DNA of 64,000 nt from NCBI GenBank assembly GCA_001692895.1, contig KV748224.1, positions 1,054,001 through 1,118,000 of the forward strand. Direction: 5' to 3'. Both the position numbers and the translations under genes were made by a program. Shown piece after piece: positions 14,294 through 27,105 of this stretch. The stretch's first letter is position 1; each line of letters opens with the position of its first letter. The DNA comes from Cenococcum geophilum 1.58. Taxonomy: Eukaryota > Ascomycota > Dothideomycetes > Gloniales > Gloniaceae. Below the pieces are notes generated by a model. That model ran no database searches, had not been told where the DNA came from, and worked only from the letters and a program-made list of their open reading frames with translations.

Positions 14294-14714
14294 TGTAACA
14301 GAGCCTTGTAGTAGAAACTACGGTGGACTCGTTAATGGGCTAGGTATATAGGTATTATAAGTAAGTTAACAACGTAATAATAACTAGTGGAGTGGTTGCC
14401 TAATAGATTAACTTTAATTATATTCTAAGAATTACTACAAGGAAGGAACTATCTAGGTAGGGACTAAGGGTCCTTAAATACACAACCGTACTCCTAAGAA
14501 AGTTATTACTCTATCTGCTCTACCTACTCTATTCGCTCTATTACAGATCTCGCAGATCTTGTAGATTATATAAATTACATCATATGACTCTGCTTACTAT
14601 TCCTCGTTATATAGTTCTACGGGTTCCATCCTAAACCGTGCTTATATTAACTAACTAGCTTCTTCTAACTCTTCTCTAAGTAGTTATAATATTATACTTA
14701 AAGCGTTCGTAATA
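14294..14714 (-). repeat. Central LTR shared by elements C and D
   Basis: 421 bp, starting with the unmutated TGTAACAGAGCC. On its right the body of D begins with the pyrimidine tract CTATCTCCCTCCC. On its left it abuts the truncated gag of C. One stretch (about 14,510-14,590) differs strongly from the other LTRs, which may reflect a conversion or replacement patch. Confidence 0.88.
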
Positions 14715-17700
14715 CTATCTCCCTCCCTTTATCTTTATCCTCGAAGATACCTAGCATCTCTAAGTCGTTTACTAGAGGTGTAATATTTATCTAATTAATT
14801 TAGTTAATATCGTTGCTTATAATGCCTAAAGTACCTTCCTTTTCTTTAACCCTTTATTATACGCGTACAGTCTCTTCCATACTATCGCTTAGTGAAGTAA
14901 TACCGTCTCTGTGTTCTTGTTGCGCGAAAAAGGGGTTAGTTTATATTACATTAGTAAGTCCTCTATCTTAGCAGCCCTCTTCTTATATAAAGTACACTAA
15001 AGTAAACGTTTAATCGTCCTATGATATTCGCTTAATTTCTAATACTAAGTATACGCGTCCTATAACTCTTAATAGTCTCTAAGTTCCCTAAGTAATTTAT
15101 TATAGGGTCTCGTATTTAATCTACTACTGTAAAGCTTAATAGTAAGCTGTCCTTAGCGCTGCTTGCGGTCCAATATACCTTAAAAGAGTCCATATATATT
15201 CTTAAAGCTCAGCATTTAGCTTACGCTTATCTTTAGCATTTAGAACGTATTTGTAAGAAGGTTCGTTTAAAGAAGTAGAAACTTATTTAATAAGATCTAT
15301 AGGAACTTAGTAATAAAAGAACGGATTCTCTTTTAATAGAGAAGGAAATAACTTTAAGTAGTTCGGCAGTCGCTCTTCCTAGGTCCCCCTTAGGTAACTT
15401 ATTCTTTAGTAATTCCTCTTTATTAATATTACCTAACCTTTTCTCTTTTAATACTCCTATATCTTTCCTATAGCGTTTTTTAGGTTCTCTAGTGGTTCCC
15501 AGGTAGTCTTATTATAGCCTATTTACTTTACTTTATACTATGTTTTATCGTCTACATCCTTATAGTTAACGATTTTTAAAACTTACTATTTGTCTTCCTC
15601 TTATCCTCTATACGTATCTGCTTTATAAACCGGTAGCTTAATATTCCTATATACTAGCTCTAGCATTATAATATACTATATAGGGTAGATCTTTATCCTG
15701 GCTGGTAGGTTTAACTTAAATATAACTAATGAAATTTTCTACGCAATTTTAAAAGGTCCTAGTCTGACGTAGTCCAACTTCTTACTTAGTTGTTAACTCT
15801 TAAAATTTTTGTATAGTAGCTATACTTTATCTCCCTCCTTAAGATCTGGTCCCTTAGATCTCTTAGCGTTATAGTATTTTTTTATCCTTTATTATACTAC
15901 CTTAACTATTTCCGTAAAGTCTACATAAAGATTTATTAAATTCTTTATTCTTTACTTAGCTATACTACTTATCTTCTTTGCTTAATATGGCAATAATAAG
16001 GTCCTTAGCTTATATCTATAATTCGCCTTAAATAGTAATATGCCCATTCCTTCTTATGGTGTTGCATTATATATAAACTATATAACTAGTAATAGCAATA
16101 CCCAATTATTCTATATATAATTAATATAATACCTTAGATATTATTCTAGTGTCTAATTTAATCTTTCCGTTTAACCGTCTGTCTATAGATAATATATAGT
16201 AAAAGTTGCTGCTTAAACTCCTTACTCTACTAAGAATACTTCCTAAAATACTACTATAAATCTTAGATCTCTGTCTAATATAATCTTACTTAATGCTCTA
16301 TATCTTATAAACACTTCTTTAATATAGATTCTAGTAATATCTTCCACTAATATTTCTTCTAAATATACTATAAAGTATCCCCACTTTATAAGCTTATCTA
16401 CTATCACTAAGATTACGTTATAATTTTGCCCGGTAATAGGATTTTTTAATTTTAGTAACTTAATAATAAAGTCCTATAATATAACCTCCTATAGTCTCTC
16501 TAGTATTTTAATATGTTATAGCTCTCTATATAGCTTATACCTTATCAGTTTATTCCTTTAGCAATCTAAATATTCTTTTATAATTTATCTAGCTAGTCCC
16601 TAGATTCTATTAATAATATATTCCTCTTAAAGTCTTAACACTAAGCCTATAGCTCCGTTATATCCTTAAGTTAGTCCTTTATAAAATAACTTAATAAACT
16701 CTTTTATAATAGACCTTAGTACGTACATTACTTCTTAGTTTTCGTACTACTCTAAGTCTAAATCCTCCATTTATACGTCTTAGATCTTTTATAACTATTC
16801 ACTTTCTAGTAATTTATAGGTCTTCTTTTTTTATATTACTGCAATTTTTGGGTAATTATACCTAATTAATTTATCTATATCCTTTCGCAACAAAGCCCCT
16901 AATGGCTTTTTATTATTCTATAGTTTAGCCTTTCTACTTAGAGTGTCTGCTTGTGCATTCTTTATACCCTTAGTATACTAAATCTTAAAATAGTACTCTA
17001 TAAGCATCTCCGCCCATCTAACTTATCTATAATTAAGTTCTTTCGTTATTAGGAACCCCATTAGGTTCTTATAATCCATCTTAATTATAAATAGTTTTTT
17101 TATACCTTATAAGAATAATCTCTATTCCTTTAGTGCTATAACTATACCTAATAACTCCTTATTATAGATGTTATAGTTTAGTTCTAGTAGTGTTATCTTT
17201 TAACTATAGTATGCCACTAGGTGCTATCTATTTTTATATTTCTATAGAAAGCACGCTCCTAGTATATAGTCTAATATATCCGTTTTAACCACTGTCTCTA
17301 ACTATAGTTAATAGATTTTAAGAACTGGCTCCTAGGTAAATAACTATTTAATTTTCTTAAATAGTTCCTTTTATTCCTCTCCCTATACCTATANTTCTTC
17401 CTTCTTTATTAATCTTATAAGTGGCTTAATATCCTTTAACTATTAAGCTATAAACCTTCTATAGTAATTGCAGAACCCTAGAAATGACCTTAACTATATT
17501 ATATTTTTTAGTTCTTGCTAATTTACTATAGCCTTAATCTTCTTTAAATCTATACTAAGTTAGCCTAGTTTAATAATAAATTTAATAAAATCTATCTTTC
17601 TAGTAAAGAATTTATATTTCTTAATTGCTACTAGTATCTGTTCTTCTTATAGTCTCTTTAAGACCTATTTAATATATTCTCTATACTCTTCCTTACTTAT

Positions 17701-20700
17701 TAAGTAGATGATAATATTGTTAAGGTATACTATAATAAATTTATCTAAGTATTCTTTTAATATATTATTAATACGCTTTTAAAACATTACTAGTGCGTTT
17801 ATAAGCCTAAATTGTATAACTAGTAGTTTATATAGTCCTTCCTTTAACCTAAAGGCTACCTTCTATTTATTGCCTTCCTTAATTTTAATCTAATGGTACG
17901 CCTATCTTAAATCTATTTTTGTAAAGATTTGCGTATTACTAATTCTATCTTAGATCTCGCTAATTAAGGGTAAAAGATACCTATCCTTTCTAGTAATGCT
18001 ATTTAACTATTTATAGTTAATATATAGCCTAAGTTTTCTATTCTTCTTTAGTACGAATAGTACTAGATATCCTGCTAATAACTACGATAGTCTAATATAT
18101 CCTTTTTAAAGATTTTCCTAGATAAACTCCTTAAGTGCTTATAACTCTTTTTCTATTAACTTATAAGTTAGGTAGAACCTTAAACTTATTCCTAGTTCTA
18201 GCTCTATCTTATAGTCCTATACTATATAATCTAACAGCTTTTTACTTTTTAGTAACTATAGTTTCTTACTATACTTATAGTATCTTTTTAGTACGTAACT
18301 TAATCCTTAATTAGTTTCCTTATATATCGCTCTAACTTAGTACTATACCAACTTAGTTTATTATCGCATCTTACATTATTATATATCTTTAATATTAACC
18401 TAACCTATAACCTAATTAATCTTTAGATTATATTCCTATAATTAAGGCATTCCTAATACTGCCTTATTATTCCCTAATAGTAATATATTAAAAGATATCT
18501 TAACTTATTTCCCTTTAATGGTTATCTAAATAGGTCCTGTTTTAAGATTAATAATATCTCCTCTATAGGCTATTAGATCTCCTAAAATTATTACTAATAA
18601 ATAAGGGTGCTCNTTTTGCCTATATAGTAGNCCNATCCTTTTAACTNCTATTANTAANATATAGTTTNNTATTNCTCNACTATCTACTAATACTTTAAAC
18701 TATTAATCTTACTAATTAACTTTTAGGTTTAGGTATTGTCCTTAAATTTCTTTAAGGGTCTAAGGCTCTACTACTAGCTCCCTCTAGTCCTATAGGCCTC
18801 TACTTTTCCTAATTATTAGCTACTTAATCCTATTATACTTAGCTTATTCTTTAGCTAATACCTAGTTCACTTTTTATCTTTAATATACTATAGATAGGTA
18901 TTCTCTAAACATTCCTACTATTATTATCTATCTAAGCATTCTTCTATAAGGAATCTTCCTGGTTAAAGTATTAAATTACCTTCCTCTTAAACTTCTACTA
19001 AATGCCAGCTGTATATATACTTAGCATTTCTATACTATTGTTTATTTATTATTTAGTATATCCTTATAGAGTATTTCTAGTTCTTTTCCTTTGGATTTTT
19101 GTATATCTCGCATATATCGTCTACGCATGCAATCTATAATAGCGTATAGTATACTAGGTGCTTTAGGTTAACTCTTAGCTCGTCTTTATCTTTAAGTTTA
19201 AACCCCTATTACACTAATCTAAACGTTATAATTTTATTCGTAGGTACTAAGACGCGTCTCTCGCTTCTCTAGTCCTCTAATCGTTCCTCTAGATCCTTTA
19301 ATATTATAATTAAGGCTCCCTTAATATAATTTATCGCTTTTTCCGTAATTAGGTAGTCTTAGATAACTTTCTTATCTAACTATATATAGAAATCTTCCTA
19401 CTTATTATTATGTCGTTACCTATACCACTTTTAGTATAGCTACTAAAGTATATACGGTCTGTCCGTAAAGAAGTATCTTCTTATTACTATATTATAACAG
19501 CCCTTTATATATCATTCCTTAAACCTAGTTAAAATCCCTAAATCCTCTTTATTTTCTAGTTTGGTAAGCCACTTAGCTCTTAATATGCTTACTCTTAGCC
19601 TATTAATAATTCTTTATATAGGTGCTCTATCCCTTATATAACCTAATATACTAAATCTTATATCTAGTTTCTTTTCTTGCTATATAATAATTCTTACTCT
19701 AAATTCTTCTATAGTTTCTTATTGTTTACGTCTTATAATTAAATCCTTAAAGTTCTTTTGCTTTTTAATTGCTATATTAACTTTTTAATCTTTAGGTTAA
19801 ACACTATATTCGCCTATTAAATCTTTTAGGTTTATATATCTATCTCCTAATCTAACTACTATTTATATTGCAGATTCCCTAATCTATAAAAAAGCTCCTT
19901 ACCTCTTGCTTATAGGTGTCCTAATTTATACTCCAAATTCTTAACCCCTTAGATTCTTTAATCCTAAGCTTACTTCTTTCTTAAGCTACGCTCTAGCCTT
20001 AGTCTAACTAGGCTTTACTAGTGTCCTTATCTCATTTTAAGAGTCCTAAATCTTACTTATCTTATCTTAAGAGTCTTATGCCTTTAGGAAACTTCGTCCT
20101 AAGCTCATTCGTATATTGCTAAACTAAGCTGTTACTCTATCCCATTGGTTTTCGTCCGTTGTGGGTCCTTAAGCATACCTTGTCTTATCTTAAGAATCTT
20201 AGTTATCTCTTATCTTATTATAAGAATCTTAAGCCTTTAGCCTTTTGCCTTTATTAAGTGGTAAGCTAGCACTAGCAGTTATCTGCTTACTTAATCGTCT
20301 TTAGATATTACTCCTTCTATCTTATAAAGTAATAGATGCTGTATCCAACGGTATTATAATACCCGTTACTAAACCTTACTCTATAGCGGTCTTAGTCTCT
20401 ACTTCTATTATATTATTAAGGTTTAGATACCCCTAGTTAGTTCCTTTACTATCCTTATCGCTATTAATTAATAAGTACTCTAACTCTATTGTTATTATTG
20501 CTAATTATTATCCGTATATTGCTATAATATCTTAATTTAGCTTATAAAGTCAATCTTATTCTTTATCTAACTCTTTAGTTCCTTTAAGTTCTTTTAACTC
20601 TAGCTCTTATGGCCAATAGCTTACACTATACTTAGCGTCTTTATAAATTCGGTATACGTTATTATAATAAAACGCAAAACTTCTAATTAAATATTCTTTT

Positions 20701-21879
20701 ATTCCTTATAGCATACTATTATCTCTCTATACGTATATATTATATACTACTAGTCTAGTTCCCTTTACTACGTAATAACTCTAACTACTTCTACAGTCTC
20801 TAGCAAAATAACCCTATTTTCTATAATTTATATAAGCTTTTTTTTTAAACTATTACTTTTGTTATAGAGTCCGCTTAAACGTCTTCTACTGCTAAGATCC
20901 TTAGTTTAGCCTATGCTCCTTAGTCTTATAATTACTTAATCCTTAACCTCTAGGTTTCTATAGTTTCTTACTCCATCTCTTATAGGTCTCTTTAGTACTA
21001 CTTAGGTCTATTAGCTCTACGCCATACTATAATTTCTAATTTAGCTTTAGTTATTGCGTACTTTACATCTTATATAACTATAGAACTCTATCCTAACCTC
21101 TCTTAGTTTATTCCCTTTAGTAGATCCTATTATTAATCTTTATCGCTTAATCTATTAGTTCCCTTAGGGTATCCGCATCTTCTATTAAAATAATTACGTC
21201 CTAGACTTTAGCCTTAAGTCCCTATTTATACTATGCTATAAGCGCCTTATTATTCTACTTAACTTATATTACTAGCGTTTAGAACCACGTTATATACTTA
21301 ATTACTAAGGTTTATTACGTAATATCTTAAAGTTTTCTTTTCGCTATAGTTGTTGCCTCTGGATCTCTAAATATTTATATAAGTTACTTTATAAACCCTC
21401 CCTAACTTAAGAATATAAACCGTACCTCTTAGTTTATTGTTATTATTCTATTTACTTATATCTCTATAAGGTAAGACTTAAACTATTTAAGTGCCCTTCC
21501 TAATAAGAACAATCCTATATACGCTACTTAATCTATAGTTATTGCCAGCTTTACTCCTTCCTATATTACCTTAAAGTGCATTTATATAAGAAATCCTTTA
21601 AGCTTTAATCTCTCTCCTAAGAATCTTTTAATTAATAGTAACTTAACCTTTACTACTCCTATTCTATTAATTCTATTTTTAAGTACCACGTTATCTCCCG
21701 TTAACTAGTTGACTATCGCTTATAACTATCCTACTATTACAGGTTATTGCGAGTTAGTATTCGCTATACTAGTATTACCCCCTAACCTTAAAGTAGTTGC
21801 CGCCGTTAATGGCGTCGTGGTAGCTGCTTTTGGTGGTATATTATTTGACTTATTAAAACCGTAACCGTGGTAGTAATTA

Positions 21880-22300
21880 TATAACAGAGCCTTATAGTAG
21901 GAACTACGGTAGACTTATTAATGGGCTAGGTATATAGGTATTATAGGTAAGTTAATAACGTAATAATAACTGGTGGAGTGGTTGCCTAATAGATTAACTC
22001 TAATTATATTCTAAGAATTATTATAAGGAAGGAACTATCTAGGTAGGGACTAAGGGTCCTTAAATACATAACCGTACTCCTATAAAATCCTTCTTATACG
22101 TGATATACGTGTTGTATATAAGGTACGTAAGTTCCTCTTATTCCTCGCGTTTAATACGTAGCACGTTATATGACCTTGGTTATTATTCCTCGTTATATAG
22201 TTCTATAGGTTCTATCCTAGACCGTGCTTGTATTAACTAACTAGCTTCTTCTAACTCTTCTCTAAGTAGTTATAACATCGTACTTAAAGCGTTCGTAACA
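21880..22300 (-). repeat. LTR, right end of element D (5' LTR)
   Basis: 421 bp, TATAACAGAGCC...GCGTTCGTAACA. The final ACA is intact, and the right flank CTATC matches the left flank of the array. Confidence 0.88.
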
Positions 22301-23085
22301 CTATCTCTTATCTTTTACTATACCGTTTTCTACGGGCCGTTTTAGATCCTTAATTATCCTATATAAGGGGACTTTATAGATAGGAAGCTATAAGGACACA
22401 ATTATAAAATAAGATAGATTAGTAAGAGAGACAAATTCTTAAGGGGGTAAGGCCTTAGGGATTATAGAGATTATATACTATAGGTATGTAACCAGTAACC
22501 ATCTAAGGGGTGCTTAGGGGTTATCCTAAGGGCAACCTAAGGTAACCGCAATAATATCCCTTATATTCCCCCCCCCTTTTTTTTATAATCAGCCCCCAAT
22601 CGCTATTACTTTACAGTAAGGAGATTATAAGGGCTTATCCTAAAAGGGGTTTAGAGAGATATTAGAGAGGTATTAGTATACCACTATATATTATCTATTT
22701 ATCTAACCCCTACTTTAAACTCCTAAAAAACCTTAATAAGGGAAAAACGTAACTAGAGAAAAGATATAAGGATTGCTAGAAACCTACTAAAAGCCTACTA
22801 GGAGCCTACTAGTAACTACTTAGGCTAACTTAAAGATTTTTACATAACTTTATATCTAAGCCTTTATATTAGTCTATAATTAATTATAAGTATTATAAGT
22901 AATTTAGTATTCCTAATATAGTTCTATAAAACTATTTAATATATAGCTTAATATATAGGGCCTTAGCTTGCCGTTGTCTTTAACTGTTAAAATGTAATCT
23001 ATAATCGTTTTATATAATCCTTTGCGTTACTAATACATTATTCCCGTATTTGCCCTTAGGCTATTAGATATAGTTAAGATATTAA
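22301..23085. repeat. Left arm of a roughly 0.8-kb inverted repeat (strongly RIP-mutated)
   Basis: Aligns as the reverse complement of about 33206-34005. Conserved blocks include AGGGGACTTTATAG, GGTAAGGCCTTAGGGAT, GGTAACCGCAATAATATCCC and a C-run followed by T-run near 22,570. Nearly all differences are C/G in the right arm against T/A here, so this arm carries the heavier RIP load. The Gypsy array ends at the first base of the visible arm, so the original tip would lie left of 7425. Bases 7402-7424 could be its remnant, but they are too altered to be sure. Confidence 0.7.
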
Positions 23086-24614
23086 TTAATTAATTAAGGA
23101 GACTTGTCTTTTAAGATTTTATATATATGCTTTTAAATCTAATAGTTCTATACTATATATTTAGCATAGCTCTACTACCTAGTAAACAGGAGAAACACTT
23201 TATAATAGCACCTATAGCTATTATACAATTGTTAAGAACGTCTATAACGTTGTTCTTTAATACTATAGTATTATTTAGGTATAATTTAACCTATATACGT
23301 CTTTAATTAAGGTCTTAATTGCCTTCCCCCGGCCGCGTTATTAGTTTTTATAAGGAAGTAATGACTAGATAGCTTATACGCGTATTTCCTTCCCTTTAAA
23401 TGGCGCTATTATAATGGAGTTATATTGATAAGGTCGCGGCTATTTACTAAAAGGGTATTAGACAGTAAAGTATAAAGATACCTTGCTTATTAAGCCTAAT
23501 CCTTTTCCTTAATACTTTACTTCCCATTATTAACCTTCGTCTAATTTAGATGTATCTTTAATATATTATTAAGATTTTCTTTTTTTTATATTAATTTAAT
23601 ATACCTTTTTGTTCTCCTACTAACTGCTCTTTTAAGTAAATTCTATAGCGTATTCTGGCCCTACCTTTATATATAAAACCCTAACCTCCGCTAACCCGTA
23701 ACTAGTGCTGGTTCTACTTAAATAATTTTGCCTATACGTCTTTAAAAGACTAGAGGTCTAATAATAGGATTTTAGAGGCTTATAATAAGACGCACTATAT
23801 TAGACCTAACACCTTTAGTCCTTATAATTAGTGCATGCATACTAAGAGCGGCAGTTATATTAAGGTAAGCTTTTCTATTCTTAATAGATTTTTATTACTA
23901 ACTTTAAGCTTTAATAGCCTAGGCCTAAGTAGCGACGTTCCTTTAATATCCTTAACTACTATATTGCCTGGGCTCTATCTTATTCTAGTACTAATACTAA
24001 ATATTTAGGTCGTATTTAAGACTATGCTATAGCTATCTATACCGCCTATAATTCTTAGTAAGCTAGCTAGTAACGCCTAATATAAGAGTAAGGTTAGTAT
24101 ACTAAGGATAGGGTAAGGGATAGGTATAATAAGAAGAAGGTTGCCGTCTACTATAGAAAGGAGTTTACGTATACGTGTTAAGTTTTAAAAGAGTATAATA
24201 TAATATATTATTAAGTAGGTTACCCTTTAGGTACCTAGTAGATAGGTAATTAATAGTTACTATAATAAGGTCTTAGTGGTTCTAGACTATACTAGCTAGC
24301 TAATATCTTTATTTATTTTAGGCTTAAGCGTGTCTTTATTAACTATAAGCTTACGCTATAAGAGCTTTATTAGTATTAGTTTAGACCTAATATTAGTATT
24401 AAGCGTTTAAGGATCTTTGCCCTAGCTATACCTTATCGTTCTACCCCTGTTTTTATACCTACTTATACCCCTACTAAAGGGTCTAGGTCCTATTCTTATT
24501 AGCTATTACTTAGTAGCCTAATAGATACTAATCCTACTCCTAAAAATAAGGTATAGTGGCTTTTTAGATTAGGTATTTGGGATTTATTCTTATATATAGT
24601 AGTAATTAAGGACC
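23086..24614. other. RIP-degraded sequence without a recognisable gene
   Basis: AT-rich, CpA-poor sequence between the left inverted arm and the retroposon. Read through its stops, a plus-strand stretch at about 24,120-24,600 is moderately protein-like, but I could not assign it to a family. It is probably the decayed coding part of an element that includes the inverted arms or of a different transposon. Confidence 0.4.
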
Positions 24615-24630
24615 TTAATTAGGTGCTTAG
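24615..24630. repeat. 16-bp target site duplication, left copy
   Basis: TTAATTAGGTGCTTAG is found identically at 27090-27105. A duplication of this length together with a simple-repeat 3' tail is typical of target-primed reverse transcription (LINE/SINE-type retroposition). Confidence 0.85.
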
Positions 24631-25047
24631 CCCGCGAAGCCCTACTGCACGCGTCTACGTCGCCGCGGGTGGAAACATTATCTGGAATCCTATTCCTCTT
24701 AATGGCCAAGTGCAGAGGCGATAGTAGAGAGCCGTCGCAGCGCGTGCAGCGCTGTTGTTCGACTCTGTGGTAATAAGCCCGCGACGCGTGTAAAGCATCG
24801 CCCTTAATAATACTAGGAGCCTTACCGCCTCCGCTTAGAGCTCCTATTCTACCATCTAGGGAGGCCTATTAAGGGAAACTAGGATACAAAAACCGCCCGA
24901 TATACGACTACCTAGCTCGCAGCTAGGCCCAAAACTGGCCTTATCTAGCTAGTTAACGTAGACGCGTCCTAGGCGTATAATAGGACACCCTTAGGCTTAT
25001 ACTAGCTCTAAGATTATAAAGTATACGCGATAAAGGCGTAGGGATCC

Positions 25048-25170
25048 TCTTTTTATAAGAACTTGTTAAGGTTAACGCGTTATAGATACTTTATATAAAA
25101 CTTATTAAGGCCCTAAGACCACTATAAAGAACTTATTAAGGCCCTACCTAGAGAACTTATTAAGGCCCTT
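25048..25170 (+). repeat. Tandem GAACTTATTAAGGCCCT repeats
   Basis: Four imperfect copies of a unit around GAACTTATTAAGGCCCT (from about 25,048, 25,103, 25,126 and 25,151) lie within the retroposon. Spacing is irregular, about 25-55 bp. Confidence 0.7.
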
Positions 25171-25216
25171 CTATAAGGGTCTATCTAGTATCTAGTTACA
25201 CCTAAATAACTTAAAA

Positions 25217-25527
25217 GAGGGTCTTAATAGGCGTGGTGCGCGCGACCTGGTACAGCGACAGCGATATAACGGCGACGTGATGGCAACGCGACGGCGACTA
25301 GACGGCTTAATGAGGTGGAAACACGGGTAAAGCTCTAGGTAGTGGAAATATAGGCCAGCTTTAACGGCCCTATGGCGTACGACTTAGTTGACTTACAGTT
25401 AGCTTATAGTTAACTTATAGGCGACTTATAGGAGGGTCTTAATAGGCGTGGTGTACGTAACCTAATGTGTATATATATAAGGCGACTTATAGAAGGGTCT
25501 TAATAGGCGTAGTGTATGCGACCTAAT
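25217..25527 (+). repeat. Three copies of a 35-bp GGGTCTTAATAGGCGT unit
   Basis: Copies at 25217-25250, 25431-25467 and 25492-25527 begin GAGGGTCTTAATAGGCGTGG or a close variant and continue into a GCGACCT-like end. The last two are preceded by GGCGACTTATAG. They lie within the retroposon. Later copies carry more T/A changes. Confidence 0.75.
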
Positions 25528-27089
25528 GCATATATATAGGGGAGGCTATAAGGGAAACATAGGCTAGTCGGATGAGGACTTAATAGTTAGAGACATAGGT
25601 ATAGCTTATAAAAAGAGGGGACACAAGCTTAGTTAGTAGGAGGGGGGGGAGTAGGTCGCCCGGTGTGGGACCTAGCGTCTTTACAGCCCCCCTCCTACAA
25701 GACACGGTCGGCCTATTATAAGGAGACTCTTATAGGCAACGCGAAATGGGAACTAGCAGTAGTATAGGGTGTTGCGCCCCTATACTTCTACTAGCCTCCT
25801 ATAGGGCGTAGTACGTAGTAGCTACTGCTGGCTCTAGGGACCTTACCCCTTAGCTAGGCTTTAACCCTTAGTGCACCTAGTAGGTAGGCAGGATTATACC
25901 CTAGCCAAAAAGACTACTATATAGCTTAAGAGAACGGATGCGCGTATTGGTATATTAATAGATGGAACCGTTCGCCTCTAGGGCGGTACGCTGGTAAGAT
26001 ACGCTTAAGGAGTAAACAGGAGTTACTTAGGTAGGGGAGGCTTTTTTAGTCTAGGCTTTAACTATAGAAGGTACCTAAGACTTCTATATTGCAGAATATA
26101 GCCACGATACCTTTATAGGATTACGCCAATAGGCATATAAGATGGGAGTTATAACCCCTAGAAAAGGTAGCTTATGCCTATACCGGCGGAAATAATAGAA
26201 AAGGTATAAAACCAGAGGCTATAAAAGGCTCCTAAGCCGTATAAAAGCGTACTAACTTTAGAAGGAGACTCTTATATAGACTGCGGGGGGGTAGACTAGT
26301 ACTTAGGCTAACCTATTATAAGATATCTAAAAGAACTGGTGAAACCCCCCGTTAAGGTAGTGGCAGCTAACTGCTTATAGAAAGCCCCTAGGCCTTTAGG
26401 CCTAGGTTTGGGATAAATACTAAAAAACTGGGGTAGAGGCCTAGATAAGCAGGCACGTTAAACTCTACTATATAACCACCTATCTACCAAATACTACCTA
26501 GTAGCCTGGATTGCGACCCACGGTTTTCCCTATCTTCTTTTAACGGAGTAGTGACCCTTAGAAAGGGCCTAGCTGGGGCCTAGGCATAAAAGATACCCAA
26601 ATACAACATAATATCCCGCTCGCTTATTAGTATTACGGTGGTTAGAACGGATGAATCCCCCTTACGCCTTTAATAGGCCCTAGGGGGGGGAAGGCATGGC
26701 GTATATAGCAATAGTTAGATAAGAAATAGCATATAGGGGATGGCTAAAATATAGGAAACAGCAGTACGGCAATTAATTGGCAAGGCCTAGCTGGGACGTA
26801 GTAAACCCTAGCTAGGGTAAGCTAGAGAAGGAAGCAGTGGTTCCTAAGGAGTTCGAATATCCAAGGAGGATAGGACGTAGCCGTAGACCCGCAGGGCCGC
26901 CGCTACGGACGGACATGGCAAATTAGGGTTTTTCATCCTACTGAGGTGGCTTATAGGGTTTTTCCCCCCCCCCCCAGCAGCAAGGGTTTTTTCCCGTTAA
27001 TATTACTTTTCCCTTATATACGGAGTAGTCTGCGTGGGGCTAGATAGTATCCGTATCAGACGTTAATTAAAGAATTATTATTATTATTA

Positions 27090-27105
27090 TTAATTAGGTG
27101 CTTAG
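27090..27105. repeat. 16-bp target site duplication, right copy
   Basis: TTAATTAGGTGCTTAG, identical to 24615-24630, follows the (TTA)n tail of the retroposon. Confidence 0.85.

Larger units (their letters stand above)
7425..14714 (-). mobile_element. Gypsy chromovirus element C (shares its right LTR with D), RIP-degraded
   Basis: LTR (7425-7845), body, LTR (14294-14714), coding on the minus strand. From right to left: gag/protease region (about 14,290-11,300), RT (about 11,260-10,560), RNase H (about 10,450-10,060), integrase (about 9,860-9,090), GPF module (about 8,900) and chromodomain (about 8,740-8,600). The RT active-site motif reads AYLNN near 10,848-10,862; chromoviruses have YLDD, and G-to-A on the coding strand explains both Asn. 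Compared with D, about 690 bp of the 5' (gag) end next to the right LTR is missing: the body stops at 14293, matching about 21,188 of D. Confidence 0.88.
14294..22300 (-). mobile_element. Gypsy chromovirus element D, full length, RIP-degraded
   Basis: The most complete copy: 8,007 bp from LTR to LTR with a 7.2-kb body. Minus strand, right to left: gag (about 21,800-19,000), protease region, RT (about 18,140-17,420, with the active-site region near 17,720 again reading YLNN), RNase H (about 17,300-16,900), integrase (about 16,700-15,950), GPF module (about 15,750) and chromodomain (about 15,590-15,480). Only C retains a left half comparable to D, so D is the best template for a family consensus. 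No frame is open for more than a few dozen codons. N calls lie at 17393 and 18612-18673. Confidence 0.88.
24631..27089 (+). mobile_element. Retroposon of unknown family, 2.46 kb, 16-bp TSD
   Basis: Bounded by exact 16-bp duplications (24615-24630 and 27090-27105). The right end is an (ATT/TTA)n tract at about 27,073-27,089, so the element reads left to right. The 5' end (24631-24800) is much richer in G+C and in CpG than its surroundings. Two sets of short tandem repeats lie at 25,050-25,530. Homopolymer C tracts occur at about 26,960, and G tracts at about 25,645 and 26,690. Read through stops I do not find an RT YxDD motif or an endonuclease, so this may be a non-autonomous element or a LINE too degraded to read. 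It is less RIP-mutated than its surroundings. Confidence 0.65.
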
